From Enterocloster lavalensis (GTDB lineage: Bacteria > Bacillota > Clostridia > Lachnospirales > Lachnospiraceae), in assembly GCF_902364025.1 (NCBI RefSeq), contig NZ_CABJCG010000005.1:208932-272931 (forward strand): a DNA stretch of 64,000 nt. The letters run 5' to 3'. Positions 34,276-42,698 of the stretch are shown here, piece after piece; the first letter of the stretch is position 1; every line of letters starts with the position of its first letter. Below the pieces are notes generated by a model. It saw nothing but the letters and a program-made list of their open reading frames with translations, was not told the origin of the DNA and ran no database searches. The position numbers and the translations under genes are program-made.

Positions 34276-35715
34276 ATGGCAAACGACAAGAAAATGGTGG
34301 AAGCCATCACATCCATGGACGTGGATTTCGCCCAGTGGTACACGGATGTGGTGAAAAAGGCCGAGCTGTGCGACTACGCCAGCGTGAAGGGCTGCATGGT
34401 GATCAAACCCGCGGGCTACGCGATCTGGGAGAACATCCAGAATGAGCTGGACCGCCGGTTCAAGGCCACGGGCGTGCAGAACGTGTACATGCCCCTGTTT
34501 ATCCCGGAGAGCCTGCTGGAGAAGGAGAAGGACCATGTGGAGGGATTCGCCCCAGAGGTGGCCTGGGTGACCCACGGTGGCCTGGAGCCCCTGCAGGAGC
34601 GCATGTGCGTGCGCCCCACCTCCGAGACGCTGTTCTGTGATTTCTACGCTAAGGACATCCATTCCTACCGGGACCTGCCCAGGGTTTACAACCAGTGGTG
34701 TTCCGTGGTGCGCTGGGAGAAAACCACCCGTCCCTTCCTGCGCTCCAGAGAGTTTTTGTGGCAGGAGGGCCACACCGCCCACGCAACCGCCGAGGAGGCC
34801 GAGGAGCGCACCATCCAGATGCTGAACCTGTACGCCGACTTCTGCGAGGAAGTGCTGGCGATTCCGGTTGTGCGGGGCCAGAAGACCGACAAGGAGAAAT
34901 TCGCGGGCGCGGAGGCCACCTACACCATCGAATCCCTGATGCACGATGGCAAGGCGCTGCAGTCCGGCACCAGCCACAACTTCGGCGACGGCTTTGCCAA
35001 GGCATTTGAGATTCAGTTTACGGACAAGGACAACACCCTGAAATATGTGCATCAGACCTCCTGGGGTATGACCACCCGCATGATCGGCGCCATCATCATG
35101 GTACACGGCGACGACAACGGACTGGTGCTGCCGCCCAGAATCGCGCCCATCCAGATTATGGTGGTGCCGGTTCAGCAGCAGAAGCCGGGCGTACTGGACA
35201 AGGCGTTCGAGCTGAAGGAGCGTCTGACCAAGGCCGGATTTTCCGTGAAGGTGGACGATTCCGAGAAGAGCCCGGGCTGGAAGTTCGCGGACTGCGAGAT
35301 GCGCGGAATTCCGCTGCGGGTGGAGATCGGTCCCAAGGATATGGAGAAGAACCAGGCCGTTTTAGTGCGCCGGGACAACCATGAGAAGACCTTCATTTCC
35401 CTGGACGAGCTGGAGAGCAGAGCGGGAGAAATGCTGGATACGATCCAGAACGCCATGTACGAGAAGGCGAAGGCCCATCGGGACGCCCACACCTACGAGG
35501 CGACCCAGTGGGATGAGTTTGTGGACACAATCAACAACAAGCCGGGCTTTGTGAAAGCCATGTGGTGCGGCTGCCAGGAGTGCGAGGACAAGATCAAGGA
35601 GGCCACCGCCGCCACCTCCCGCTGCATGCCCTTTGAGCAGGAGAGCTTATCCGACCACTGCGTCTGCTGCGGCAAGCCGGCGAAAAAGATGGTTTACTGG
35701 GGACGTGCGTATTAA
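34276..35715 (+). CDS. proS: Prolyl-tRNA synthetase, archaeal/short type
   Basis: 479 residues from the ATG at 34276 (AGAAGGAGA upstream). Class II signatures: motif 2 [20 protein letters not shown] region and motif 3 around [31 protein letters not shown] is the T-S-E proline-binding segment. The anticodon-binding domain starts near residue 285 ([11 protein letters not shown]), and a C-terminal zinc-type extension has [10 protein letters not shown] and CVCCGK and ends YWGRAY. This is the short form without the bacterial editing insertion. It charges tRNA-Pro and is controlled by the T-box above. The stop overlaps the next start (TAATG). Confidence 0.96.
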   Translation: MANDKKMVEAITSMDVDFAQWYTDVVKKAELCDYASVKGCMVIKPAGYAIWENIQNELDRRFKATGVQNVYMPLFIPESLLEKEKDHVEGFAPEVAWVTHGGLEPLQERMCVRPTSETLFCDFYAKDIHSYRDLPRVYNQWCSVVRWEKTTRPFLRSREFLWQEGHTAHATAEEAEERTIQMLNLYADFCEEVLAIPVVRGQKTDKEKFAGAEATYTIESLMHDGKALQSGTSHNFGDGFAKAFEIQFTDKDNTLKYVHQTSWGMTTRMIGAIIMVHGDDNGLVLPPRIAPIQIMVVPVQQQKPGVLDKAFELKERLTKAGFSVKVDDSEKSPGWKFADCEMRGIPLRVEIGPKDMEKNQAVLVRRDNHEKTFISLDELESRAGEMLDTIQNAMYEKAKAHRDAHTYEATQWDEFVDTINNKPGFVKAMWCGCQECEDKIKEATAATSRCMPFEQESLSDHCVCCGKPAKKMVYWGRAY

Positions 35716-37013
35716 TGGAGATCAGAGTTCCGGCTCCTGTGGAGCGGATTATCGGACAACTGAATGAACACGGCTACGAGGCGTATATTGTGGGCGGCTG
35801 CGTCCGGGACATGCTTTTAAACCGGGAGCCGGGGGACTGGGACATCACCACCAGCGCCCTGCCGGGGCAGGTGAAGGAGCTGTTCCACAGAACTGTGGAT
35901 ACCGGAATCCAGCACGGCACGGTGACGGTGATGGTGGGGAAGGAAGGCTACGAGGTGACCACCTTCCGCGTGGACGGCGAGTACGAGGACGGCCGCCATC
36001 CCAAGTCCGTGGCCTTCACGCCCAACCTGACGGAGGACTTAAAACGCCGGGATTTCACCATCAACGCCATGGCTTACAACAAAGCCACCGGGTTTGTGGA
36101 CGAGTTTGGAGGCGTGGAGGACCTGCGGCGGGGGATCATCCGGTGCGTGGGGGAGCCCATGGACCGGTTCACCGAGGACGCGCTGCGGATTCTGCGGGCC
36201 ATCCGGTTTTCAGCCCAGCTGGGGTTTGAGATCGAGGAGCGGACCCTGGAAGCCATCCGGGTCATCGCGCCCAATCTGGCTAAGGTGAGCAAGGAGCGGG
36301 TGCAGGTGGAGCTGACCAAGCTGCTGTGCAGCGCCCACCCGGAGCGGATCGCCCTGGTGTATGAGACGGGGATCAGCCGGTATGTGTCGGGGACGTTTCA
36401 TGAGATTTATGGGGCGGGCATGCCGGGGACGGCAAATGCGCCGGAGGATTACAGCGGCGTCCGCACGGAGGAAAACTCCCCGGCGGCTTCCGGCGGCCTC
36501 TCCGGCCCATCCCCAATCCCTGCGATTCCCGTGTCCATCCCCCCGCAAAAGCACCTGCGCTGGGCCGCCTTCCTTCGAAAAGCCACGCCCGACCAGGCGT
36601 TTACCGTACTAAAGGACCTGAAACTGGACAACGACACCATTTCCCGGGTAAAAACCCTGGTGGACCTGCTGGGCCAGCCCCTGACGCCGGAGAAACCGGC
36701 CCTCCGCCGGGTGATGAGCCGGATTGAACCGGCCCTCTACGACGACCTGCTGGACTTAAAAGAAGCCCTTCTGCCCTTCGGCGTCCCGGAGACGGGGGAC
36801 GATCTGCGCCAGGCGCGGGCCCTCAGCGGGGAGATACGCCGGGACGGCGACTGCCTGGACTTAAAGTCCCTGGCGGTGAAGGGCCGGGACGTGATGGACG
36901 CGGGTGTGAAGCCCGGCAAGGCCGTGGGGGAGACGCTGGCGGCTCTTCTGGAGCTGGTGCTGGAGGATCCGTCCCGGAATACCCGCGATTATCTGTTGCA
37001 ACATCTGAAATAA
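35715..37013 (+). CDS. cca: CCA tRNA nucleotidyltransferase with an inserted Pro/Ser-rich linker
   Basis: 432 residues. The head domain has YIVGGCVRDMLLNREPGDWDITTSA with the G-G-x-x-R-D and catalytic D-x-D motifs, RRDFTINAMAYN for base recognition, and EDALRILRAIRFSAQLGFEI for the neck. Residues about 233-278 form a low-complexity linker rich in Pro, Ser and Gly (for example SGPSPIPAIPVSIPPQ) between neck and body domains, which I do not expect in the family. It adds the CCA end to tRNAs. Start overlaps the proS stop by one base, so the two are coupled. Confidence 0.92.
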   Translation: MEIRVPAPVERIIGQLNEHGYEAYIVGGCVRDMLLNREPGDWDITTSALPGQVKELFHRTVDTGIQHGTVTVMVGKEGYEVTTFRVDGEYEDGRHPKSVAFTPNLTEDLKRRDFTINAMAYNKATGFVDEFGGVEDLRRGIIRCVGEPMDRFTEDALRILRAIRFSAQLGFEIEERTLEAIRVIAPNLAKVSKERVQVELTKLLCSAHPERIALVYETGISRYVSGTFHEIYGAGMPGTANAPEDYSGVRTEENSPAASGGLSGPSPIPAIPVSIPPQKHLRWAAFLRKATPDQAFTVLKDLKLDNDTISRVKTLVDLLGQPLTPEKPALRRVMSRIEPALYDDLLDLKEALLPFGVPETGDDLRQARALSGEIRRDGDCLDLKSLAVKGRDVMDAGVKPGKAVGETLAALLELVLEDPSRNTRDYLLQHLK

Positions 37014-37125
37014 TCATTTATAATAACTGTTGGGGTTCGAGTATTCGAATAAAAGGCGCTCCGGCGCATATCAAAAAACGGCAGGGACGGATTGTCCCCG
37101 CGAAGATCAAAAGGAGGTCAAATCA

Positions 37126-37494
37126 ATGAACGTAATCAGTACAGAAAAGGCACCTGGTGCAATCGGACCGTATTCCCAGGGATTTGAGGTAAACGGTTTT
37201 GTATTTACTTCCGGCCAGATTCCGGTTGATCCGGCAAACGGCGAGGTTCCGGAGGGAATCGCTGCTCAGGCTGAGCAGAGCTGCAAGAACGTAGGCGCGA
37301 TCCTGGAGGCTGTGGGCAGCTGCTACGACAAGGTGTTCAAGACCACCTGCTTCCTGGCTGACATGGGCGATTTCGCCGCATTCAACGAGGTTTACGCAAA
37401 GTACTTCACTTCCAAGCCCGCCAGAAGCTGCGTAGCTGTGAAGACTCTGCCGAAGGGCGTTCTGTGTGAGATCGAGGCCATCGCTGTAAAGTAA
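37126..37494 (+). CDS. ridA: RidA family enamine/imine deaminase
   Basis: 122 residues from the ATG at 37126 (AAGGAGGTC upstream). It contains APGAIGPYSQG, GFVFTSGQIPVDP, and the C-terminal PARSCVAVKTLPKGVLCEIEA with the conserved Arg that binds the substrate carboxylate and the Glu of the active site. RidA removes reactive enamines formed by PLP enzymes such as threonine dehydratase. Length and motifs are typical, and it stands between a short spacer and a strong terminator. Confidence 0.95.
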   Translation: MNVISTEKAPGAIGPYSQGFEVNGFVFTSGQIPVDPANGEVPEGIAAQAEQSCKNVGAILEAVGSCYDKVFKTTCFLADMGDFAAFNEVYAKYFTSKPARSCVAVKTLPKGVLCEIEAIAVK

Positions 37495-37540
37495 TTCCAG
37501 CATAGCCGGAAACCATACGTGGAACAATGAATACAGATAG

Positions 37541-37586
37541 AGGCCGCGCCTTCTTACAGTCATGCGTAAGGGCCGCGGCCTTTTCT
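37541..37586 (+). terminator. Terminator after ridA
   Basis: AGGCCGCG (37541) and CGCGGCCT pair with an extended partial stem (CTTAC/GTAAG), followed by TTTTC. Confidence 0.8.
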
Positions 37587-37590
37587 GAGT

Positions 37591-37657
37591 GGATGCAATG
37601 GGCCGCTGGCGATTGTTTGAATGCAACGGGCCGCTTGGCGAAGCTTGCGGGCAGTTG
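37591..37657 (+). repeat. Short intergenic repeat, copy 1
   Basis: Two direct copies of ATGCAAYGGGCCGCT flank GGCGATTGTTTGA, followed by GGCGAAGCTTGCGGGC. The same words occur in reverse orientation at 50653-50707 (ATGCAAAGGGCC, GCGAAGCCTGCGGGCGATTG, TTTAAATGCAATGG). The unit appears to be about 38 bases and is confined to the intergenic spaces. Confidence 0.55.
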
Positions 37658-37690
37658 ACCCGGCGAACGGAGGAAGGGAGTCTGCGGAGG

Positions 37691-38374
37691 ATGAAATTTC
37701 TGAAATGGCTGCGAAAACCCATGAAATGGATCATATATCTTGCGGTGGCGGGCTGCTGCTTGGTGATAGGAATCAATCTCTACATGCAGGGGACGGTCAA
37801 AAAACGGATCGTGACCCCGGAGCAGGCGGCGGAGCTGGACAAGGTGGACTGTATACTGGTGCTGGGCTGCGGCGTGCGGGACGACGGAAGTCCCTCCGGC
37901 ATGCTGAACGACCGGCTTTTGCAGGGCATCGCCCTGTACAATGCCGGGGTGTCGGACCGGCTGCTCATGAGCGGGGACCACGGGCGGGTGGATTACGACG
38001 AAGTGAACCTGATGAAACAGTTCGCCATCGACCACGGCGTGCCCTCCGAGGACATTTTTATGGACCACGCGGGATTTTCCACCTATGAGAGCATGTACCG
38101 GGCCAGGGACATTTTCCAGGCGGAGCGCATCGTGGTGGTCACCCAGGAGTACCACATGTACCGGGCGCTCTACAACGCTGGGCAGATGGGCATGGACGCC
38201 TACGGCGTGGCCTCCGATCCCAGAAAATACGGCGGCCAGAAGATCCGGGACGCCCGGGAAATGCTGGCCCGGACCAAGGATTTCCTCTACGCCATCGCAA
38301 AGCCCAAGCCCACCTACCTGGGCGAGGCGATTCCGGTCAGCGGAAACGGGGACGCCACCAATGATAAAAATTGA
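37691..38374 (+). CDS. SanA/YdcF-type DUF218 membrane-anchored protein
   Basis: 227 residues from the ATG at 37691; the frame extends to 37589 across a repeat element and is rejected there. A single N-terminal transmembrane helix (residues about 12-30) leads to a DUF218 domain: DCILVLGCGVRDDGSPSGML, RLLMSGDHGR, and IVVVTQEYHMYRALY. SanA/YdcF/ElyC proteins are envelope-related, some affecting vancomycin sensitivity, but their chemistry is poorly known. It ends at a bidirectional terminator. Confidence 0.85.
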   Translation: MKFLKWLRKPMKWIIYLAVAGCCLVIGINLYMQGTVKKRIVTPEQAAELDKVDCILVLGCGVRDDGSPSGMLNDRLLQGIALYNAGVSDRLLMSGDHGRVDYDEVNLMKQFAIDHGVPSEDIFMDHAGFSTYESMYRARDIFQAERIVVVTQEYHMYRALYNAGQMGMDAYGVASDPRKYGGQKIRDAREMLARTKDFLYAIAKPKPTYLGEAIPVSGNGDATNDKN

Positions 38375-38376
38375 CG

Positions 38377-38424
38377 CAAAACGGCTGCGGCTTCACTAAA
38401 ATAGGAAGCAGCAGCCGTTTTTTG
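38377..38424. terminator. Bidirectional terminator between convergent genes
   Basis: AAAACGGCTGC and GCAGCCGTTTT arms with inner CTTC/GAAG pairs; A-tract on one side, T-tract on the other. Confidence 0.8.
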
Positions 38425-38450
38425 ATGGCGCGTTTTGCGGTTCCGCCGGA

Positions 38451-39080
38451 TCAGAGCTTTTCGAAATAGCTCGCATCCTTCCCGCACACCGGGCAGATGA
38501 AATCCGGGGGCAGGGTGTCGGACTCTAAAATATAGCCGCAGACCTTGCAGCGGTAGCCCACCACCGTGCCCGCGTCCTTCTGGTAGGAGGGAGCGTTTGG
38601 CGGGGTGGCGCCGTTTTTCTTATGATGGTAGTTGGAGTAGGTAAGAGCCGGAGCGTTCATATCCAGGGCCTCCGCCTCTATCACCTCGCCTACCACGATT
38701 ACGTGGGTTCCCACGTCCAGGGTGGAGACCACGCGGCAGGCAAAGCGGGCGCAGACGCCGTCCGTGGGATAGGGATTGTTCAGGCCGTCCCGTCCCTGGG
38801 GGATGCCGTCGAACTTGTTGGCATCGCGGCTGCTCTGGAAACCGAACCGCTTGATCTGGTCCATGGTCACGTCGTCGGATAAGACCACGGCGGAAAAGGT
38901 GCCGGAAATCTCGATGAGCTTCAAGGTCTCATTGTTTTTGTTCAGAGCGATGGACAGGCGGGCCGGCTCGGCGGTGACCTGGGTCAGCGTGTTGATGACA
39001 CAGCCTGCGTTTTTGCCGTCCGCGCTGGTGGATACGATATAAACTCCGTAGCTCAGCTTAAAAAATGCTTTTGGATCCAT
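38451..39080 (-). CDS. Flavin reductase-rubredoxin fusion (Hrb-like)
   Basis: 209 residues from the ATG at 39080 (AGAAGGGAG upstream); the frame to 39122 is not preferred. Residues 1-155 form an FMN-binding flavin reductase domain (SYGVYIVSTSADGKNAGCVI and NTLTQVTAEP). The C-terminal 45 residues are a rubredoxin with the four iron ligands in YRCKVCGYIL and FICPVCGKD. This matches high-molecular-weight rubredoxins of acetogens and other anaerobes, which pass electrons to oxygen- or NO-reducing flavodiiron proteins. It is divergent from the sigma-54 regulator. Confidence 0.9.
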   Translation of the reverse strand: MDPKAFFKLSYGVYIVSTSADGKNAGCVINTLTQVTAEPARLSIALNKNNETLKLIEISGTFSAVVLSDDVTMDQIKRFGFQSSRDANKFDGIPQGRDGLNNPYPTDGVCARFACRVVSTLDVGTHVIVVGEVIEAEALDMNAPALTYSNYHHKKNGATPPNAPSYQKDAGTVVGYRCKVCGYILESDTLPPDFICPVCGKDASYFEKL

Positions 39081-39246
39081 AGTATAACTCCCTTCTGTGT
39101 GTTTGAGTGAATGCATTGACATTGAGTTGATTCGTCCGCTATGTTATATTATGTACTATAATAGCAGTATAGCATACGGAAAAGAATAAATCAATAATAA
39201 TTACTATTATTATACAAGAGAGAATCAAAGCAAATGAGGGGATACG
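39081..39246. promoter_or_regulatory. Divergent control region with AT-rich dyad
   Basis: The 166-base region between divergent genes is strongly AT-rich. It contains AATAATAATTACTATTATT (39193-39211), an inverted repeat, and a GCTAT...ATAGC dyad around 39138-39174. No clear single promoter could be chosen by eye for either gene. Confidence 0.35.
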
Positions 39247-41241
39247 ATGGGGAATGATACGCAAAAAACAAGAGTGCCGGAAATCTGCCTGATCGCGCCC
39301 TCCCAGTCCCTGGCGGACCTGACCCGCCGGGTGGCCGCGGACCGGGGCCTTGAGGTGGGGATTTATGTGGCGGTGCTGGACGATGGGATCAAGCTGGCGG
39401 AGGAGCTGATGAGCCGGGGGGCCAGGATTTTCGTCAGCCGCAAGGGGACGGCGGAGGTGCTGGCCAGAAACCATTTTACGGTGGCCAAGATCAGCACCAC
39501 GCTGAACGATTACCTGCGCCATCTGGATTTGTTAAAGGGGTACCAGGGCAAGACGGTGATCGTGGAGTATGTGAGCTTTATCAATGAGCTGAAGCAGCTT
39601 TGCCGCTATCTGGGCGTTGAGAACACCATGATTCTGGGGTACCAGAACGCCACGGAGTACGAACAGTGCGTGAAAATGGCCCTGGACAGCCACGCCACCT
39701 GCTTTATGGGCGGCGGCGCGTCCCTGCCCAACGAGGCCAAGCGGCAGGGCATCCCCTACACGGTGGTGGAAAATACCTACGAGTCGGTGAGCATCGCCCT
39801 GGACGCAGCCCTGCAGCTCTTGAACGTACAGAAGCAGGAGCGGGAAAAGCGCAAGGAATACGAGATTCAGCTGCAAAAGCACCAGATGCTGATGAACTAC
39901 ACCCGGGACGCCATCATCAACGTGGACGCCCGCGGTATGGTCTCCATCATGAACATGGAGGCCCGCCGGATGTTTCATCTGACCCGCAGCGCCGTGGGGC
40001 GGGATATCCGCCGGCTGCTGCCGGAGCTGGAGTTCGACGAGCTGCGGCGGACCCCGGAGCAGGTGGTGGGGCAGATTATCAGGATTCAGGGGCAGCTGCT
40101 CTCCGTCAACAAGATTCCCATCGTGATGGTCGGACAGTTCGAGGGCGCGATCTATTTTTTCCAGAGCGTCCACGACATCCAGAAGAGCGAGCAGAGAATC
40201 CGGCTCCAGCTGCACCAGAAGGGGCTGGTGGCAAAATACCACTTTGAGGACATTCTGGGGACCAGCGCCAGCTTAGAGCGGGTGAAGCTCATCGCCCGCA
40301 GCTACGCCCAGGCGGATTCCTCCATCCTGCTCACCGGGGAGACGGGGACCGGGAAGGAGCTGTTTGCCCAGAGCATCCACAACAGCAGCCCCCGCCGCAA
40401 CGGTCCCTTTGTGGCCATCAACTGCGCGGCCCTGCCCAAGGACCTTTTGAGCAGCCAGCTGTTCGGCTATGAGGAGGGCAGCTTTACCGGGGCGGCCAAG
40501 GGCGGGAAACCGGGTATCTTCGAGCTGGCCCACGGGGGAACGATCTTTTTGGACGAGATCGGGGAGATCCCGGAGGAGACGCAGATTCAGCTTTTGCGGG
40601 TCCTGCAGGAGAAGGAGGTGCGCCGCCTCAGCAGCGACAAGGTGATCCCCATCGACGTCCGGGTGATCTGCGCCACCAACCGGAATCTGGCCCTGGAGGT
40701 GAAGGAGCGCCGGTTCCGCATGGATCTGTTTTTCAGGATCAACGTGCTCAAGCTGGAGATTCCGCCGCTGAGGGCGCGCAAGGAGGATATCCCGCTGCTG
40801 GCGGACCATTTTCTGGAGGAATACTGCCGCGAGGACCGGCTGGAAGAGGTGCTCGCCCGGATGGAGGAGCTGTATCCCAGGATGACGGAATACTCCTGGC
40901 CCGGAAATATACGGGAATTGCAGGCGGTGACGGAGCGCATCGCCATTCTCCTTGACCAGGGCTTTCCCATGGAGATCGACGCCCACATGATGATGGAGGA
41001 GTTCGGCCTGGAGGAAGGAGGGACCAGGGAAATGGACCCGGAGCGGAAAACGAACCCTGGACCGGACGAGCCCCCCAGGCATGAAGAGGGGCCGTCCGCC
41101 CGCGCCATTCCGGCCTGCCGCAGGGAGGATATTATCTGCGCGCTAAAATGCAATCACTACCACAAGCAGAAGGCCGCCGAGTCCCTGGGGATTTCCAGAA
41201 GCACGCTGTGGCGGCTGATTCGGAAATATAAAATTGAATGA
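39247..41241 (+). CDS. PrpR-type sigma-54-dependent activator
   Basis: 664 residues. N-terminal PrpR_N-type sensor (about 15-190, with GARIFVSRKGTAEVLA), a PAS-like segment (about 215-310), then an AAA+ domain with Walker A GETGTGKE at about 364-371, the sigma-54-contacting loop GSFTGA at 411-416 (canonical GAFTGA with Ser in place of Ala), Walker B GGTIFLDEIGEIP, and a C-terminal Fis-type HTH (KQKAAESLGISRSTLWRLIR). It is adjacent to a carrier and hydro-lyase operon that has a -24/-12 promoter, so it is its likely activator, sensing an organic acid. Confidence 0.95.
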   Translation: MGNDTQKTRVPEICLIAPSQSLADLTRRVAADRGLEVGIYVAVLDDGIKLAEELMSRGARIFVSRKGTAEVLARNHFTVAKISTTLNDYLRHLDLLKGYQGKTVIVEYVSFINELKQLCRYLGVENTMILGYQNATEYEQCVKMALDSHATCFMGGGASLPNEAKRQGIPYTVVENTYESVSIALDAALQLLNVQKQEREKRKEYEIQLQKHQMLMNYTRDAIINVDARGMVSIMNMEARRMFHLTRSAVGRDIRRLLPELEFDELRRTPEQVVGQIIRIQGQLLSVNKIPIVMVGQFEGAIYFFQSVHDIQKSEQRIRLQLHQKGLVAKYHFEDILGTSASLERVKLIARSYAQADSSILLTGETGTGKELFAQSIHNSSPRRNGPFVAINCAALPKDLLSSQLFGYEEGSFTGAAKGGKPGIFELAHGGTIFLDEIGEIPEETQIQLLRVLQEKEVRRLSSDKVIPIDVRVICATNRNLALEVKERRFRMDLFFRINVLKLEIPPLRARKEDIPLLADHFLEEYCREDRLEEVLARMEELYPRMTEYSWPGNIRELQAVTERIAILLDQGFPMEIDAHMMMEEFGLEEGGTREMDPERKTNPGPDEPPRHEEGPSARAIPACRREDIICALKCNHYHKQKAAESLGISRSTLWRLIRKYKIE

Positions 41242-41306
41242 TGTTTCAAAATGTTTCAAAACGTTTCTATAAAATGTCTCTGCGACGTGGCCTGGAGAAA
41301 CGTTTT
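41241..41306 (+). promoter_or_regulatory. Candidate enhancer site for the PrpR-type activator
   Basis: Three TTTC-containing words recur at exactly 10-base spacing (ATGTTTCAAA, ATGTTTCAAA, ACGTTTCTAT at 41241-41270). AAAACGTTTC (41258-41267) is the exact reverse complement of GAAACGTTTT (41297-41306). The location, about 60-120 bases before the sigma-54 promoter, suits an upstream activator site. The second dyad followed by T residues could instead be a weak terminator for the regulator gene. Confidence 0.5.
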
Positions 41307-41363
41307 TTTGATATGATCCGGGCTGCTGGATAAAACGCCGGGATTTCAGCGGGAAATGCGGAT

Positions 41364-41378
41364 TGGCATGAATCTTGC
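41364..41378 (+). promoter_or_regulatory. Sigma-54 (-24/-12) promoter
   Basis: TGGCATGAATCTTGC has GG and GC separated by exactly 10 bases, matching TGGCAY-N5-TTGC. It lies 44 bases before the carrier gene and directly downstream of a sigma-54 activator gene. Confidence 0.85.
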
Positions 41379-41421
41379 TATTTATGAGTATTGAAATTAA
41401 TAAAAATCAGGAGGTAAGGGT

Positions 41422-42678
41422 ATGAATTATGCTGCATTGTCACTGGTGTTTTTGATCGGGGCCATACTGATCGGATTTTTCCGAAAGATCAACATGGGGT
41501 TTGTGGCCTTCGGTCTGTCACTGGTCCTGGCTCAGATAGCGGGGGTCAAGTCGGGAACAGTGATCACGGGATTTCCCACCAAGCTGTTTGTAACGCTGCT
41601 GGGAGTCATGTTCCTGTTCAGCATCGCACAGCAGAACCGGACGCTGGAGCTGCTGGCGCGCAAGATTGTGAACATGGCGGGGAACCGGACGAATCTGATC
41701 CCCATTATCGTGTATATTTTCTCCACGATACTGGCGGGCGTGGGACCGGGCACGGTACCAGTTATGAGCCTGATGGCGGTATTTACCTGCTCGCTGGCGG
41801 CTGAGATGAAAACCTCGCCGGTGCTGCTGTCCGCCACATCCGTTCTGGGAGCCGCCGCGGGGGGCCTGACGCCCATCGCGCCCACGGGAATCCTGGGACT
41901 GTCCCTGGCCGAGGAACAAGGGATCACCGGAATCGAGTTCCCTTACGCGGCCAACATGGTCATGGCCATGACCGTCTATTTTATCGTGATCTACATTGTG
42001 CTGAAGGGCTACCGCCTGAAATCCGCCGTCGATCTGTCTGTCAAGGAAAAAATTTCCTTTAACACCCAGCAGAAGATCACCCTGGTGGGCATCGCGGTGC
42101 TGGTGGTAACGGTTATCTTCATGGGATTTGACGTGGGTCTGATGTCCTACACCATCGCCTTCGTGCTGCTGCTGTTCCGCGTTGCGGATGAGAAGAAGTC
42201 CGTGGCTTCCATTCCCTGGGGCACTCTGTTGATGATCAGCGGTATCAACATGCTGATGGCTCTGGTAATCCAGCTGGGCGGAATCGACCTGCTGGCCAGC
42301 GGTCTGGCCAAGCTGATGAGCCCGGTTACGGCTCCCGGCGTCATGGGACTCACCGCGGGCATCATGAGCTGGTTCAGCTCCACCTCCGGCGTGGTTATGC
42401 CCACGCTGATCCCCACGGTCACCGATGTGGCGGCCCAGGTGGGAGGCGGCGTCTCGACCCTTGCGCTGCTCTCCGCCATCACCAACACGGCCAGCGCGGC
42501 CGGAATGAGCCCCATTTCCACCGGCGGCTCCATGGGTCTTGCGGCCTACACCCAGATTGCCAACCCCACCGAGGAGGAGCGCTCCAAGCTGTTCATCCAG
42601 CTGTTCGCGGTGTCCATCGGCGGCGTGATCGTGATCGCGCTCTTTGGCATGACCGGGGTATACGGATTGTTTATGTAA
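41422..42678 (+). CDS. MatC/IT-superfamily dicarboxylate-type carrier
   Basis: 418 residues, about eleven to twelve hydrophobic segments. It resembles MatC_N/DctM-like ion transporter (IT) superfamily members, with duplicated re-entrant motifs around AGVGPGTVPVMSLMAVF and SSTSGVVMPTLIPTVTD. The P-I-A-P-T-G loop (GLTPIAPTGILGLSLAEEQG) supports a carboxylate carrier. Being the first gene downstream of the -24/-12 promoter, and followed by an aconitase-family pair, it probably imports the dicarboxylate or hydroxy-acid that the pair processes. RBS AGGAGG precedes the ATG. Confidence 0.82.
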   Translation: MNYAALSLVFLIGAILIGFFRKINMGFVAFGLSLVLAQIAGVKSGTVITGFPTKLFVTLLGVMFLFSIAQQNRTLELLARKIVNMAGNRTNLIPIIVYIFSTILAGVGPGTVPVMSLMAVFTCSLAAEMKTSPVLLSATSVLGAAAGGLTPIAPTGILGLSLAEEQGITGIEFPYAANMVMAMTVYFIVIYIVLKGYRLKSAVDLSVKEKISFNTQQKITLVGIAVLVVTVIFMGFDVGLMSYTIAFVLLLFRVADEKKSVASIPWGTLLMISGINMLMALVIQLGGIDLLASGLAKLMSPVTAPGVMGLTAGIMSWFSSTSGVVMPTLIPTVTDVAAQVGGGVSTLALLSAITNTASAAGMSPISTGGSMGLAAYTQIANPTEEERSKLFIQLFAVSIGGVIVIALFGMTGVYGLFM

Positions 42679-42698
42679 TATAAGGAGACGAGACAGGT

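Noticed and set aside
34252..35106. 284-codon minus-strand frame opposite proS
   Set aside because: Antisense shadow of a highly conserved synthetase gene; no start site or known motifs.
41241..41306. Rho-independent terminator for the sigma-54 regulator
   Set aside because: The AAAACGTTTC/GAAACGTTTT arms could form a weak hairpin followed by T residues, but the 29-base loop and repeated TTTC words at 10-base spacing better fit an activator site; recorded as regulatory with low certainty.
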